From Lacinutrix sp. Hel_I_90 (GTDB taxonomy: Bacteria > Bacteroidota > Bacteroidia > Flavobacteriales > Flavobacteriaceae), in assembly GCF_000934685.1 (NCBI RefSeq), contig NZ_JYNQ01000001.1, positions 744,001 through 808,000 of the forward strand: a stretch of DNA of 64,000 nucleotides, in the 5' to 3' direction. Each line of letters begins with the position of its first letter. The stretch's first letter is position 1. Position numbers and translations under genes: made by a program. The notes beneath the pieces are model-generated. The model was not told the origin of the DNA and did not search any database. It saw nothing but the letters and a program-made list of their open reading frames with translations. Of this stretch, positions 1 through 8,663 are shown one piece after another.

Positions 1-2
1 CG

Positions 3-152
3 TTTTATAATTTGGAAGGAAAAGATAATATTGTCATGTTTTATACCCAGCGTTATCCAGAACAACCCATGATTATTAAAGGTGCTGGTGCGGGTGCAGA
101 TGTTACGGCTTCTGGATTATTTGCAGATATTATTCGTGTAGGAAATAATTAA
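3..152 (+). CDS. thrA: Bifunctional aspartokinase/homoserine dehydrogenase, C-terminal end (partial)
   Basis: Only the last 49 codons are in the window; the gene begins upstream. The frame starting at base 3 ends with TAA at 150-152. Its end, with VMFYTQRYPEQPMIIKGAGA near the start and ASGLFADIIRVGN at the finish, matches the C-terminus of the homoserine dehydrogenase part of fused ThrA/MetL proteins. These enzymes catalyse the first and third steps from aspartate to homoserine. thrB follows after 129 bases and thrC after that, on the same strand, which is the usual Bacteroidota thrABC order and supports the call. Fusion to an aspartokinase is inferred from family and context, because that part is outside the window. 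Confidence 0.85.
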   Translation, partial: FYNLEGKDNIVMFYTQRYPEQPMIIKGAGAGADVTASGLFADIIRVGNN

Positions 153-260
153 GTGTAAAATCGCAGTGGGCAGGCCTCGCTCACTACAAAAAACAAACGG
201 TTATTGTGAGGCGTTTACGAGGTGGCGATCTCTTAAACCTAAAATAATAAAATAAGATTA

Positions 261-272
261 CCGCTATCGCGG
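261..272 (+). promoter_or_regulatory. Short GC-rich hairpin in the thrB leader
   Basis: CCGC-TATC-GCGG forms a perfect 4-bp stem with a 4-base loop, ten bases before the thrB ATG. Very similar imperfect palindromes ending in GCGGAAA occur before gcvT (22159-22175) and yebC (24815-24833), and at the end of the gene before rsmD (33281-33297). Its function is unknown. It could be a post-transcriptional element or a small dispersed repeat. Confidence 0.45.
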
Positions 273-281
273 AAAATAAAT

Positions 282-1211
282 ATGAATGTAATAAAAATAT
301 TTTCACCAGCAACGGTAGCCAACGTCTCCTGCGGATTCGATGTGCTCGGTTTTTGTTTAGACACTATTGGGGATGAAATGCTAATACGAAAAACTAAAGA
401 AAAAGGGATTCGCATTACCAAAATTGAAGGTTATGATTTGCCCTTTGAAGCTGAAAAGAATGTCGCTGGTGTCTCAGCTTTAGCCTTAATTGAAGTAGCG
501 AAACCCGATTGTGGATTCGAAATCGAAATTTATAAAAAAATAAAACCCGGCAGTGGTATTGGCAGTAGTTCTGCCAGTGCTGCGGGTAGCGTATGGGCCA
601 TTAACGAGTTATTAGGCAAACCGTTTAGTAAAGCACAAATCACAAATTTTGCGATGAAAGGAGAAGCCCTCGCTAGTGGCTGCGAACATGCAGATAATAT
701 TGCGCCCGCAATATTTGGAGGAATTACCTTAGTGAAATCTTGCGCGCCTTTAAAGGTTTTAGAAATTCCGACGCCTTCCGCATTGTATGCCACAATCATT
801 CACCCAGAAATAGAAATAAAAACAGCGGAAGCCAGAGCTATTCTGCCAAAACAAGTTGATTTACAGAACGCCATTACACAATGGGCAAACGTGGGGAGCT
901 TAGTACATGCCATGCATACCAATGACTATGATTTAATTCGTGAGTCCTTACATGATGTTATTGTTGAGCCTTACAGAAGCCAATTAATTCCGTATTTTAA
1001 TGAAGTAAAAACCGAAAGTATAAAGTCTGGTGCTTTAGGCGCGGGCATTTCGGGCTCAGGACCTTCTATTTTTGCCTTATCAAAAGGGAAAGCTGCTGCA
1101 GAAGCTGTTGCCCATGCAATGAAAAAAGTCTATTCTCAAACAGATATTCAGTTTAATGTGTATGTGTCTAAGATTAATATGGAAGGGATTAGAGTAATTA
1201 AATGTAACTGA
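282..1211 (+). CDS. thrB: Homoserine kinase
   Basis: A 309-residue GHMP-family kinase that phosphorylates L-homoserine with ATP to O-phosphohomoserine, the substrate of ThrC. The ATP-binding GHMP motif PGSGIGSSSASAAGS lies at about residues 89-103, and the C-terminal glycine motif GAGISGSGPSIFA is present. The N-terminus (ATVANVSCGFDVLGF) is typical of ThrB. Length is normal for the family. It lies between thrA and thrC on one strand, so co-transcription is likely. The ATG at 282 follows a small hairpin at 261-272. Confidence 0.96.
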   Translation: MNVIKIFSPATVANVSCGFDVLGFCLDTIGDEMLIRKTKEKGIRITKIEGYDLPFEAEKNVAGVSALALIEVAKPDCGFEIEIYKKIKPGSGIGSSSASAAGSVWAINELLGKPFSKAQITNFAMKGEALASGCEHADNIAPAIFGGITLVKSCAPLKVLEIPTPSALYATIIHPEIEIKTAEARAILPKQVDLQNAITQWANVGSLVHAMHTNDYDLIRESLHDVIVEPYRSQLIPYFNEVKTESIKSGALGAGISGSGPSIFALSKGKAAAEAVAHAMKKVYSQTDIQFNVYVSKINMEGIRVIKCN

Positions 1212-1248
1212 TTAAAAAGCGTGCGTTATACATTTTAAACAACGTGAG

Positions 1249-1345
1249 GCAACTATTTAAAAGAGGCTTCGACACACTCAGCATGACACCGAGAAAAATA
1301 AAATAATATTAAAAGATTTTCGCTCAAGTGTATCTTGAGCACAGT
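1249..1345. repeat. Flavobacterial-type intergenic repeat fragments in the thrB-thrC gap
   Basis: The 152-base gap between thrB and thrC holds CTTCGACACACTCAGCATGA and, further on, the palindrome CTCAAG-TGTAT-CTTGAG (about 1323-1339) followed by CACAGTC. A related fragment (CTTGAGG..., then AAGCACAGTC) occurs downstream of gcvT at about 23280-23310. They look like remnants of short dispersed intergenic repeats. No function can be assigned. Confidence 0.4.
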
Positions 1346-1363
1346 CGCTAGACACAAGCAAAC

Positions 1364-2656
1364 ATGAACTATTACAGTCTAAACAAACAAGCACCAAACA
1401 CAACGTTTAAAAACGCTGTTATAAAAGGATTAGCGCCAGATAAAGGGCTGTACTTTCCAGAAAGCATTACACCCTTACCAGAATCGTTTTTTGAAAACAT
1501 CAATACGCTAAGCGCTTCGGAAATAGCATTTGAAGCAATCAAACAATTTGTGAGTCCGGATATTCCTGAAGCCATACTTAAAACAATTGTTGAAGACACC
1601 TTGTCATTTGATTTTCCTGTGGTGACCTTAAATGACAGTATTTCAACTTTAGAACTATTTCACGGGCCAACCATGGCCTTTAAAGATGTTGGCGCCCGAT
1701 TTATGGCGCGTTGTTTAGGCTATTTCAATAAAAACAACACTAACGAAATTACTGTTTTAGTGGCGACTTCTGGAGATACTGGTGGCGCTGTTGCTAACGG
1801 ATTTCTTGGTGTAAAAGGGGTTAATGTCGTTATTCTTTACCCTAGCGGAAAGGTGAGTGCTATACAGGAAAAGCAATTAACCACTTTAGGACAAAATATC
1901 ACGGCATTAGAAGTCGACGGTGTCTTTGACGATTGTCAGGATATGGTAAAACGTGCATTTTTAGATGAAGCGCTAACCAGCAAAATGCAACTCACCTCTG
2001 CAAATTCTATTAATGTGGCGCGTTGGATACCGCAACTCTTTTATTTTATGTTTGCTTACAAGCAGTTACATAACACCCATAAAGACCTCGTGTTTTCTGT
2101 ACCAAGTGGAAATTTCGGAAACGTGTGCGCCGGTATGATGGCACAACAACTGGGATTACCCATTAAGCACTTTATTGCCTCTAATAACGACAATAACGTG
2201 GTTACAGAGTATTTAAAAACTGAAGTGTACAACCCAAAACCATCCGTGCAAACCATTAGTAATGCTATGGATGTTGGGAACCCAAGTAATTTTATTCGCA
2301 TTCGAGAAATTTATAAAAATGATTTTAAGGCCTTAAAAGAAAACTTATCTTCTTTTAGTTTTAGTGATGAAGCCACCCGGACCGCTTTAAAAGAGCTTCA
2401 CGACACCTTTAATTATGTTGCAGATCCACACGGCGCTGTAGGTTACTTAGGTTGTAAAGCCTATTTAAAGGAACATCCTAAGGCACATTGTGTGTTTCTA
2501 GAAACGGCGCATCCCACTAAATTTTTAGAAGTGGTTGAAGCCGTGATTGAAGAAAAGCAGGCATTACCGCCACAAATTCAGGCCGTTATGGGTAAAGACA
2601 AAGTCGCGACTAAAATTAGTAGCTATGAGGAATTAAAAGTGTTTTTACTTAAATAA
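1364..2656 (+). CDS. thrC: Threonine synthase
   Basis: A 430-residue PLP enzyme that converts O-phosphohomoserine to threonine, the last step of the pathway. The PLP-binding lysine is in PTMAFKDVGARFM (K107). VATSGDTGGAVANGF and VPSGNFGNVCAG are the phosphate- and substrate-binding loops of the family. The N-terminal YYSLNKQAPNTTF and the overall length fit the bacterial type. It is the last gene of the thr cluster; the next gene is an unrelated hydrolase. Confidence 0.96.
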   Translation: MNYYSLNKQAPNTTFKNAVIKGLAPDKGLYFPESITPLPESFFENINTLSASEIAFEAIKQFVSPDIPEAILKTIVEDTLSFDFPVVTLNDSISTLELFHGPTMAFKDVGARFMARCLGYFNKNNTNEITVLVATSGDTGGAVANGFLGVKGVNVVILYPSGKVSAIQEKQLTTLGQNITALEVDGVFDDCQDMVKRAFLDEALTSKMQLTSANSINVARWIPQLFYFMFAYKQLHNTHKDLVFSVPSGNFGNVCAGMMAQQLGLPIKHFIASNNDNNVVTEYLKTEVYNPKPSVQTISNAMDVGNPSNFIRIREIYKNDFKALKENLSSFSFSDEATRTALKELHDTFNYVADPHGAVGYLGCKAYLKEHPKAHCVFLETAHPTKFLEVVEAVIEEKQALPPQIQAVMGKDKVATKISSYEELKVFLLK

Positions 2657-2772
2657 CTGGTTTCTGCGTTCTGAGTTAGTTAAGAATACAAAAGCACTTG
2701 CGCCAGTAAAAATAATAGGCTAAATTAGAGCTTAAACTAAGGCCTTACACAGGGTTCTAATAGAACAATGCT

Positions 2773-3684
2773 ATGAATACTAAAACGACAGTAGTACTAG
2801 TGATGACGCTTTTTTCGTCACTTTTTATATATTCTCAACATGAAGAATTCATCAAATCGGGAGATAATACCATTCATTTAACGACTTACGGTAAAGGGCA
2901 ACCTATATTAATTATTAATGGGGGTCCCGGAATGAATAGTGAAGGTTTTAAAGCTTTAGCAAAAATTATTGGTAAGTCAAATAAAGCGATAATCTATGAT
3001 CAGCGCGGCACGGGCAGTTCTAAAATGACTAGAATAGATGCTCAAACCATTACCATGGATGCCATGGCAGAAGACATTGAGGTCATTAGAAAGCATTTGA
3101 AACTAGAACAATGGATTGTTCTGGGCCACTCATTTGGAGGCATGCTAGGATCCTATTATGCTTCTAAGTTTCCAGAACGCATAAAAGGGCTTATTTTATC
3201 GTCTTCAGGGGGGCTCAAAATGGCTCTTTTTTCGAGAATCGATATTAGGTCTAGACTAACACAAACTGAAAGGGACTCTTTAAGTTATTGGAATCGTAGA
3301 ATCGCAAATGGCGACACCACCTACGTGGCAAGATTAAAACGCGGTACATTTTTGGCTCCAGCCTATTTATTTGATAAATCTAATATTCCTGTAGTTGCCG
3401 AAAGACTTACACAAGGTAATGCAACAATAAATGGTCTGGTATGGCAAAACATGAGAGAAATTGCATTTGATTGCACAGCAGGATTAAAAAACATTAAAGT
3501 TCCTGTGCTCATCATTCAGGGCAAACAAGATATCATTGATAGAGAAACTGCAGAAGTAGCAAAAAGTGCACTTCAAAATTCAAACTTAGTCATTCTTGAC
3601 AAGTGCGGCCATTATGGATGGTTAGATCAACCTGATCTTTATTTTGAAAATATTAATACCTATTTAGAGAAATTAAAAAGTTGA
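2773..3684 (+). CDS. Secreted alpha/beta hydrolase, proline-iminopeptidase-like
   Basis: A 303-residue alpha/beta-hydrolase with an N-terminal signal peptide (VLVMTLFSSLFIYSQ), so probably periplasmic. The oxyanion region is NGGPGMNSEGF, the nucleophile elbow is GHSFGG (S120), the acidic residue is probably in QGKQDIID, and the catalytic histidine is in CGHYGW (H280). NGGPG and DQRGTGSS are typical of the prolyl aminopeptidase (peptidase S33) branch, but the substrate cannot be read from sequence. A second ATG lies at 2768 in another frame. The gene is convergent with the following minus-strand gene. Confidence 0.8.
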   Translation: MNTKTTVVLVMTLFSSLFIYSQHEEFIKSGDNTIHLTTYGKGQPILIINGGPGMNSEGFKALAKIIGKSNKAIIYDQRGTGSSKMTRIDAQTITMDAMAEDIEVIRKHLKLEQWIVLGHSFGGMLGSYYASKFPERIKGLILSSSGGLKMALFSRIDIRSRLTQTERDSLSYWNRRIANGDTTYVARLKRGTFLAPAYLFDKSNIPVVAERLTQGNATINGLVWQNMREIAFDCTAGLKNIKVPVLIIQGKQDIIDRETAEVAKSALQNSNLVILDKCGHYGWLDQPDLYFENINTYLEKLKS

Positions 3685-3738
3685 GTAAAATAGTCCGAAA
3701 AGGGTTATAAATAAAAAGAATAAGTGTTAGCCATAAAA

Positions 3739-3762
3739 ATAGCCACTAAAATAAGTGGCTAT
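3739..3762 (-). terminator. Hairpin terminator of the minus-strand NAD(P)-binding gene
   Basis: ATAGCCACT (3739-3747) pairs perfectly with AGTGGCTAT (3754-3762) around a 6-base loop. Read on the minus strand, the stem is followed by a T-rich run, as expected for an intrinsic terminator of the gene at 3804-4451. It lies between two convergent genes. Confidence 0.7.
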
Positions 3763-3803
3763 GCGTATTAAGCCTTTTTTAATGGCTTTAAAATGATATT
3801 AAT

Positions 3804-4451
3804 TTAGGCTTCTACCTCAGAAACTTTATCCAGTGCCTTACCTATAAGTGTTTCTCCACTTATAATTTCGAAGGTTTTTCTATTGGCTGTGTCATCATTT
3901 AAACTTCTTACTAAAGTTTGTGCGACGTCTGCCCTACTTATTTCACCTTCCGTGTTTAATTTTATTTCTAACGCAATCTTATCTGTTGCCTTCTCATTAT
4001 TTAGGGCCCCAGGTCTCACGATAGTATAATTTAAACCGCTGTCTTTTAAATAGGCATCTGCGTTCTGTTTTGCTTTTAAATAGTCGACTAATTGCTCTGC
4101 AGCTTCAGGATTATCTGCTCCCATAGAACTTAACATGACAAACTTTTTAACACCAGCTTCCTTAGCAGAATGAATCACGCGTTTGGCTCCATTTTGATCT
4201 ACTTCTATTACGTTTTTACCGCCTGAACCTGCTGCAAAAATGACTTTGTCAATCCTATTTGTTTCAAAGACATGAGACACGTCTTTTTCTAAATCTGCCA
4301 TGACAACATCTACCTTTTGGTTTTCAAAAGATTTAAATTGTGCTTCATCACGCACCATTGCAATCGGATTAAAATATTGTGATTGTATTAAAAGCGTTAT
4401 TATTTGTTTTCCTGTGGTACCATTTGCACCTGCTACTAATATATTTTCCAT
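3804..4451 (-). CDS. NAD(P)-binding protein, atypical short-chain dehydrogenase (NmrA/SDR_a5-like)
   Basis: A 215-residue Rossmann protein. The N-terminal dinucleotide motif GANGTTG has glycines at 8, 11 and 14. The middle holds VMLSSMGADNPE and a YLKAK sequence (YxxxK-like), followed by YTIVRPGALN, typical of NmrA-like or YwnB-like atypical SDRs. These are often redox sensors or reductases, and the substrate is unknown. A hairpin with a T run lies about 40 bases after the stop. Confidence 0.8.
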   Translation of the reverse strand: MENILVAGANGTTGKQIITLLIQSQYFNPIAMVRDEAQFKSFENQKVDVVMADLEKDVSHVFETNRIDKVIFAAGSGGKNVIEVDQNGAKRVIHSAKEAGVKKFVMLSSMGADNPEAAEQLVDYLKAKQNADAYLKDSGLNYTIVRPGALNNEKATDKIALEIKLNTEGEISRADVAQTLVRSLNDDTANRKTFEIISGETLIGKALDKVSEVEA

Positions 4452-4572
4452 GACAATAAGTTAAGGAGAAAAAGACCAATTACAGGCTTTGTTTCCTCAT
4501 TTAACTTGGATTTGGGAGAGTTTTAACTTTGCTTTATGGAAATAGTCTGTTCTGTTCTCAAAAATAGGCTAA

Positions 4573-4836
4573 CGTCAAAAGTCTTTAAACATAATTAGTG
4601 AAAAGCCTTTCGGTTGGCTAGGTCACGTATTTTATATCTGGAAAAACAATTAGGATAGCGCTTTGCAGTGGGCTAAAGACAAACAGAAGCGAGGAAAAAT
4701 TAAAAAAGCATCCGTGATTAAAGTTGGCTTCACTCTTGATCACTGTCTCGATTTAATAGTTAGTGAATTTAAACAAACACTATCAGTCTATTACGATTTA
4801 ATGCAAACGGATGTTTTAAGTTTGGGGAATGAATGA
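4573..4836 (+). pseudogene. Remnant of a protein-coding gene with one in-frame stop
   Basis: The 459 bases between 4452 and 4910 have no intact gene. One plus-strand frame reads SEKPFGWLGHVFYIWKNN, a TAG, then DSALQWAKDKQKRGKIKK and about 40 further residues (IKVGFTLDHCLDL and VYYDLMQTDV among them) to a TGA at 4834. The amino-acid composition and continuity across the stop are protein-like. 'Phe-Gly-Trp-Leu-Gly-His...Tyr...Trp' followed by 'Ala-Leu-x-Trp-Ala' resembles a family of small bacterial proteins that may have an ADP-ribosyltransferase-like fold; this assignment is only a suggestion. The 5' part of the ancestral gene is missing. The same frame runs on as PKKSLKFRKYAKNIKD up to about 4900. 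Confidence 0.5.
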
Positions 4837-4910
4837 CCTAAAAAGTCGCTAAAATTTCGTAAGTATGCCAAAAATATTAAAGACACTAAAACAGCAAAAA
4901 ATTAAAGGTC

Positions 4911-7085
4911 ATGAATTACCAGAACCTATTAACAGCAACTAGAGAATCATTAGATGTTAACTTGAAAGTTAGAGAAGGGAAAATACCTGATGATCTATCG
5001 GGTTTTGTATTTATCAATTCTGGTGCTGGCACAGTTAACTCTGGCGGTCTGCCTTACAAAAAGAAATTACCTAATGGCGATTTAAATAAGGAATTTGGCT
5101 CCCCGGTTATCAATGGGGATGGTTATGTTTTTCGTTTTGATATGACCCAAAAGGGCAAGGTAAATCTGAAAACTAATATATTGAAGCCACCCTGCTACTA
5201 TGCAGACCTGGCCTCCAGCCCTATAATTAACGGAAAAGATAACCCCTATGCTAAAATTGCTTTTAAGAATAAAGGGCTGGCTAGAATGTCCAGAAAGTTA
5301 GGAACTAGAAATCAGTTAAACACAGCAATTACAGCCTTTCGAGCACCGGAGGATGATCAATTGCGACTACTTGCTACTTTTGATGCAGGGCGTCCTTTTG
5401 AATTTGATGCGCAAACCATCAAGCTTATTACTCCAGTAGGTAAAAATAAATTTTGGAGATCAGGTACTCCTCCATTTTTATATGACCCTTTTCCGATGTT
5501 TCTTACCACTGCACACCCGGTATATGATCCCGAAACTAGGGAGGTTTTTAGCGTAAATTTCACTAAAACGACAAAAAGACTGTTGAGCGCCACTGAAATA
5601 TTTGATCTTTTGGCGAAAGATAAGGAAGGATTTGAGAAAAAACTGGAAGAAAGAATTGACCAGTGGAAAAATTATGAGAATAAAGAAAAAGCGCTAGAGG
5701 AAGTAAATGATTTTTTCTATAATGCCCACGAAGCTAAACAGAAAAAAGGCCTCAAGAAAATGCTGAAAACCATTTATAAAAAGTCTGTTGGTCATAAGTT
5801 GTCCAATGAAGATGCTGTTTACCTTGTTAAATGGAAAGGTCAAGACACACCTCAAGCATTTAAGATAATAAATGAAGACGGTTCGGCTATTGAAATTGAG
5901 CATAACATGCATCAAATTGGATTCAGTAAAGATTATTTATTATTAGCGGATACCAATTTTAAATTCACATTAAATGTCATAATGAATAATGCCTTTGCTA
6001 ATAATAAGAAGCTTAACGCTTTCTTAAGAGAACTTTTGAGTGGGGTGCAAAATGACTATTCAAGTTTATACATAGTCCCAAGAAAAGATCTTATTGATGA
6101 AAAAAAAGAAGTAAAAGCCCATAAGGTAATATTGCCTGTTGAGACCGTTCATTTTTCAGTAGATTATAACAATGACAATGATATTGTTACCCTTCATATA
6201 GCACATAACTGCAGTGCCTGCCCTGCTGAATGGATAAGACACTATGACACCTGTAAATCTACCGGCCTGCCTGTGGATGAGCAAAAAGTAGGCTTGATAG
6301 CAGTGGGAGCGATGGATATAAGTAGGATAGGCAAGGTGAAAATCGATGTTAAAAACAGAGCAGTGCTGGAAAAAGAATCAAAGTTTTTACACCTTGAAGG
6401 AAACTTAGATGAAAAAGATCCGGGACCTCATACATGGGGTATTGGTCTTTATACCTATCACGATATGCTTTCTCCGGATTGCAATGTAGATAAGATTTCC
6501 CATATCTTTTGGCAAGCTTATGGTTTGTCTGACAAGATGCTCACAGAATTTGTCTACCGATTATATGAATGCCCTGAACGGAATCGTATTTATTCAGCTG
6601 AAGAGATGCTGGAGTTCACAAAAAAAGGCGCTCCTTTTATATTACAAACAGTGGAAACAGCGGGTATGGAAGTAACAGATTATTACTCCTTCGCAGAAAA
6701 CACTTTTATGTGGTCTTTGCAGTTTATTCCTTCTTCCAAGCCTAAGGAGGGTGTTCCTGAAGCTTTAAATGGATATGTTCTTTGCACTGTTGTAGGACAA
6801 AGCACAAATGCGTCCACTGGTGATTCTTACTATTCAGAAATTTGGCTTTTTGATGCCAACAACTTAAAAAAAGGACCTGTAGTAAAGTTACACCATGAAA
6901 ACATGCAGTTTGCTTTTACCATTCACTCTATTTGGGTACCTTCTGCTTCCAGCGTTTCAAGTCCTCCATATAAAATTAATATTCAGGAAGATTATGATGA
7001 GCAAATAAGTCAGATAAAGCGGAGAAAACTTCGGAAAAAAGTACAAAATTTAATGAATGATGGCGTTTATCCCTATTTTCAATAA
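4911..7085 (+). CDS. Carotenoid oxygenase family protein (RPE65/lignostilbene dioxygenase type)
   Basis: A 724-residue member of the Fe(II)-dependent carotenoid cleavage oxygenase family. The N-terminus has the family signature GKIPDDLSGFVFINSGAGT, followed by NGDGYVFRFDM. Candidate iron ligands are histidines in EHNMHQIG (about H334), HIAHNCSACPAEW (H429 or H432), PHTWGIGLYTYHD (H507) and FTIHSIWVP (H672). The protein is longer than typical 450-500 residue members because of insertions, including a lysine-rich helical stretch at about 240-295. It may cleave an apocarotenoid or a stilbene-like substrate. No carotenoid genes are adjacent, so its role is open. Confidence 0.8.
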   Translation: MNYQNLLTATRESLDVNLKVREGKIPDDLSGFVFINSGAGTVNSGGLPYKKKLPNGDLNKEFGSPVINGDGYVFRFDMTQKGKVNLKTNILKPPCYYADLASSPIINGKDNPYAKIAFKNKGLARMSRKLGTRNQLNTAITAFRAPEDDQLRLLATFDAGRPFEFDAQTIKLITPVGKNKFWRSGTPPFLYDPFPMFLTTAHPVYDPETREVFSVNFTKTTKRLLSATEIFDLLAKDKEGFEKKLEERIDQWKNYENKEKALEEVNDFFYNAHEAKQKKGLKKMLKTIYKKSVGHKLSNEDAVYLVKWKGQDTPQAFKIINEDGSAIEIEHNMHQIGFSKDYLLLADTNFKFTLNVIMNNAFANNKKLNAFLRELLSGVQNDYSSLYIVPRKDLIDEKKEVKAHKVILPVETVHFSVDYNNDNDIVTLHIAHNCSACPAEWIRHYDTCKSTGLPVDEQKVGLIAVGAMDISRIGKVKIDVKNRAVLEKESKFLHLEGNLDEKDPGPHTWGIGLYTYHDMLSPDCNVDKISHIFWQAYGLSDKMLTEFVYRLYECPERNRIYSAEEMLEFTKKGAPFILQTVETAGMEVTDYYSFAENTFMWSLQFIPSSKPKEGVPEALNGYVLCTVVGQSTNASTGDSYYSEIWLFDANNLKKGPVVKLHHENMQFAFTIHSIWVPSASSVSSPPYKINIQEDYDEQISQIKRRKLRKKVQNLMNDGVYPYFQ

Positions 7086-7244
7086 ATTGTTTTTAGTTTC
7101 CTTTTAAATATCACAATTGACAATAGCGCACGAAAATTAGAGCATGTGGCAGGGAAGAATTCATTAGTCACTTCAAATAAGGAGGACAGGCTATAGGTTT
7201 ACGAAGGTCGTAAAATCGCCATTCGTGGACATAGAGAACGTATA
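7086..7244. other. Non-coding stretch left of the cassette array
   Basis: After the carotenoid-oxygenase stop there is no recognisable gene, terminator or RNA up to about 7245, where similarity to the long dispersed repeat begins. A short open stretch (VYEGRKIAIRGHRERISFP, then stop, about 7196-7255) may be the tail of a lost gene, but it is too short to judge. Confidence 0.4.
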
Positions 7245-7379
7245 AGCTTCCCTTAAATAGAATAGCAAAGCCCATGAGTATAAAAACACCCTCCTTTTGC
7301 CTGGTAATATAGCGCGTGTACAAGAACTAAAATTAATGGAAACAACTACTGTCTTTTGTTAGTTAAGTATATATCTTTG
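7245..7379 (+). repeat. Long-type array site, 5'-truncated copy
   Basis: The right-hand part of the same repeat that is present almost whole at 8664-9135 and 11984-12440. Shared blocks include AGCTTC, AGAATA, CAAAGCCCATGAGTATAAAA, TTTTGCCTGGTAATA, CAAGAACTAAAA and the closing TATATCTTTGTTG. It is more diverged than the other two copies and lacks their left part. Its end marks the start of the first cassette-like unit, so it is taken as the left edge of the array. Confidence 0.75.
7372..7379 (+). promoter_or_regulatory. -7 box TATCTTTG of the first cassette gene
   Basis: TATCTTTG matches the Bacteroidota -7 consensus TAnnTTTG exactly. It ends on the G of GTTGCCACAC, the unit boundary, so the promoter lies in the site and fires into the unit. 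No convincing -33 TTG was found. Confidence 0.55.
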
Positions 7380-7402
7380 TTGCCACACATTTGAGAAAAC
7401 CA

Positions 7403-8023
7403 ATGAACGAGAATAGATACATTGAAAAATTCCAGACCAAAACTAACTCTGAATTAGAGTATATTCTGAAAAATAAAGAAAAATATAACGAAAAAGCGGT
7501 TTCTGCATCCATCCAAGTTTTGACAGAACGAAATGGAAAAACAACGAAAATAGAAACGGTTGAAAATGAAATACAAGCTGCGAAAGAAAAAAAGATAGTT
7601 CAGCAGAAAAAAGTGGTTGAAGAAACAAAAAAGAAAAGTTTCTTAACAGAAGACCCAAATACACCTGAATTGCATTCAAAGAAAGTAATTATGCTTTTTT
7701 CTGCAATATTTTCTACAATTTTCGGAGCTGTATTGCTGATGTATAATATGAAACAAACCGATAATTCAAAAGGTAGAATTCAAGTTTTGATTTTTGGAAT
7801 TTTATACACAGTTGCGACTATTGTAATAATAGATTTATTAAATATAAAAACGAATCTTGCTTTGATATTTAATTTTGCAGGAGCAGGAATTTTAACCGAA
7901 TATTTTTGGAATAAATTCATTGGAAAGGAATTTAAATATCGAAAAAGAAGTTGGGTCAAGCCAGCAATAATTTCTGTGCTAATTGTCATACCGATTTTTC
8001 TGGCAATAATATATGGCGGATAA
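7403..8023 (+). CDS. Membrane protein of unknown function (cassette 1)
   Basis: A 206-residue protein not assigned to a family. Residues 1-85 are hydrophilic and helical, lysine/glutamate rich (EIQAAKEKKIVQQKKVVEE); residues 90-206 hold about four hydrophobic segments (VIMLFSAIFSTIFGAVLLMY, VLIFGILYTVATIVIIDLL, LALIFNFAGAGILTEYF and a C-terminal one), so a helical inner-membrane protein with a cytoplasmic N-terminal part is likely. An in-frame TTG lies at 7391, but the ATG at 7403 leaves a more plausible leader after the TATCTTTG box. The unit starts with GTTGCCACAC (7379-7388) and ends six bases after the stop with GTGTGGTAAC (8029-8038), nine of ten bases complementary. Confidence 0.75.
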   Translation: MNENRYIEKFQTKTNSELEYILKNKEKYNEKAVSASIQVLTERNGKTTKIETVENEIQAAKEKKIVQQKKVVEETKKKSFLTEDPNTPELHSKKVIMLFSAIFSTIFGAVLLMYNMKQTDNSKGRIQVLIFGILYTVATIVIIDLLNIKTNLALIFNFAGAGILTEYFWNKFIGKEFKYRKRSWVKPAIISVLIVIPIFLAIIYGG

Positions 8024-8028
8024 AAAAC

Positions 8029-8223
8029 GTGTGGTAACAATGTATATAAAAAATAGCGCAAGTCGTTTCTAACACTATGGCTAGGGCGTTTTTAGGAAGT
8101 CGCCAAATTTTTAAATTTGACGATTTCCCAAAAATAAAATAAATAGTGAAATTTAAAAATTCGCCTTGTGTTAATCCGGAAATTCATAAGCGCAGTACGG
8201 CGGTACTTTTCATATACGAGACG
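8029..8223 (+). repeat. attC-like site A (about 190-bp class)
   Basis: It begins with GTGTGGTAAC, the complement of the start of its own cassette, continues AATGTATATAA and ends CATATACGAGACG, so GTATAT can pair with ATATAC. Inside are GTCGCCAAAT and the hairpin CAAATTT-TT-AAATTTG (8104-8119). Sites B, C and D share this plan: AAC, a short spacer, an inner box, AGTCGCCAAAT, an AT-rich middle, a T(T/C)GGCTTGTG-like block and an ending close to ACGTT. Here the last bases read ACGTAAAC rather than ACGTT, so the right edge is less certain. Confidence 0.65.
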
Positions 8224-8249
8224 TAAACAATTTAACCCAAACTATCCAA

Positions 8250-8657
8250 ATGAAAAAACTTAACTTACTCTTAGCTTTATTTATTGGACTTCTGATTTTC
8301 TCATCTTGTTCGAATGACGATGACGATAATGAAACTGAATTATCAGTAGTTGGAGGTTGGACTGTAGGTGCAACTACATTAAATGGAGAAATAATTACTA
8401 ATCAAAGTATTACTCGATTATTGTCTGCCGAAAATAGAGCAGAATTTAGATATTTAATTCTTGTTGGAGAAGGTGATTTAGAACTAACAGTTTTCCAGGG
8501 TAATTGGTCAAGGGACGGTAATACATTAACAATAGTTTTTGATGATGCCGACATGGGAACAAATATTTATAATATTACTGAATTAACAAGCAACTCTATG
8601 ACATGGGAATCTGAAATTTTAGGAGAAGGTATTTTAAAGGAAACTTTAACCAGATAA
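8250..8657 (+). CDS. Small lipoprotein, lipocalin-like
   Basis: A 135-residue lipoprotein with lipobox LLIFSSC (Cys 20) followed by an acidic NDDDDNE stretch that acts as a surface or export signal in many Bacteroidota lipoproteins. The rest (VVGGWTVGATTLNGE, FQGNWSRDGNTLTIVF, LTSNSMTWESE) has the alternating strand pattern of small lipocalin-like proteins (DUF4923/DUF5004-like). It lies in the cassette array, but the unit's start (GTAAACAA) and end (CTTACAAC) are not complementary, so it may be a recombined unit. Confidence 0.65.
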   Translation: MKKLNLLLALFIGLLIFSSCSNDDDDNETELSVVGGWTVGATTLNGEIITNQSITRLLSAENRAEFRYLILVGEGDLELTVFQGNWSRDGNTLTIVFDDADMGTNIYNITELTSNSMTWESEILGEGILKETLTR

Positions 8658-8663
8658 AAACGC

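Noticed and set aside
153-281. Possible attenuator or leader peptide before thrB.
   Set aside because: A bulged GCCTC...CAC/GTGAGGC stem exists, but no threonine/isoleucine-rich leader peptide and no T run.
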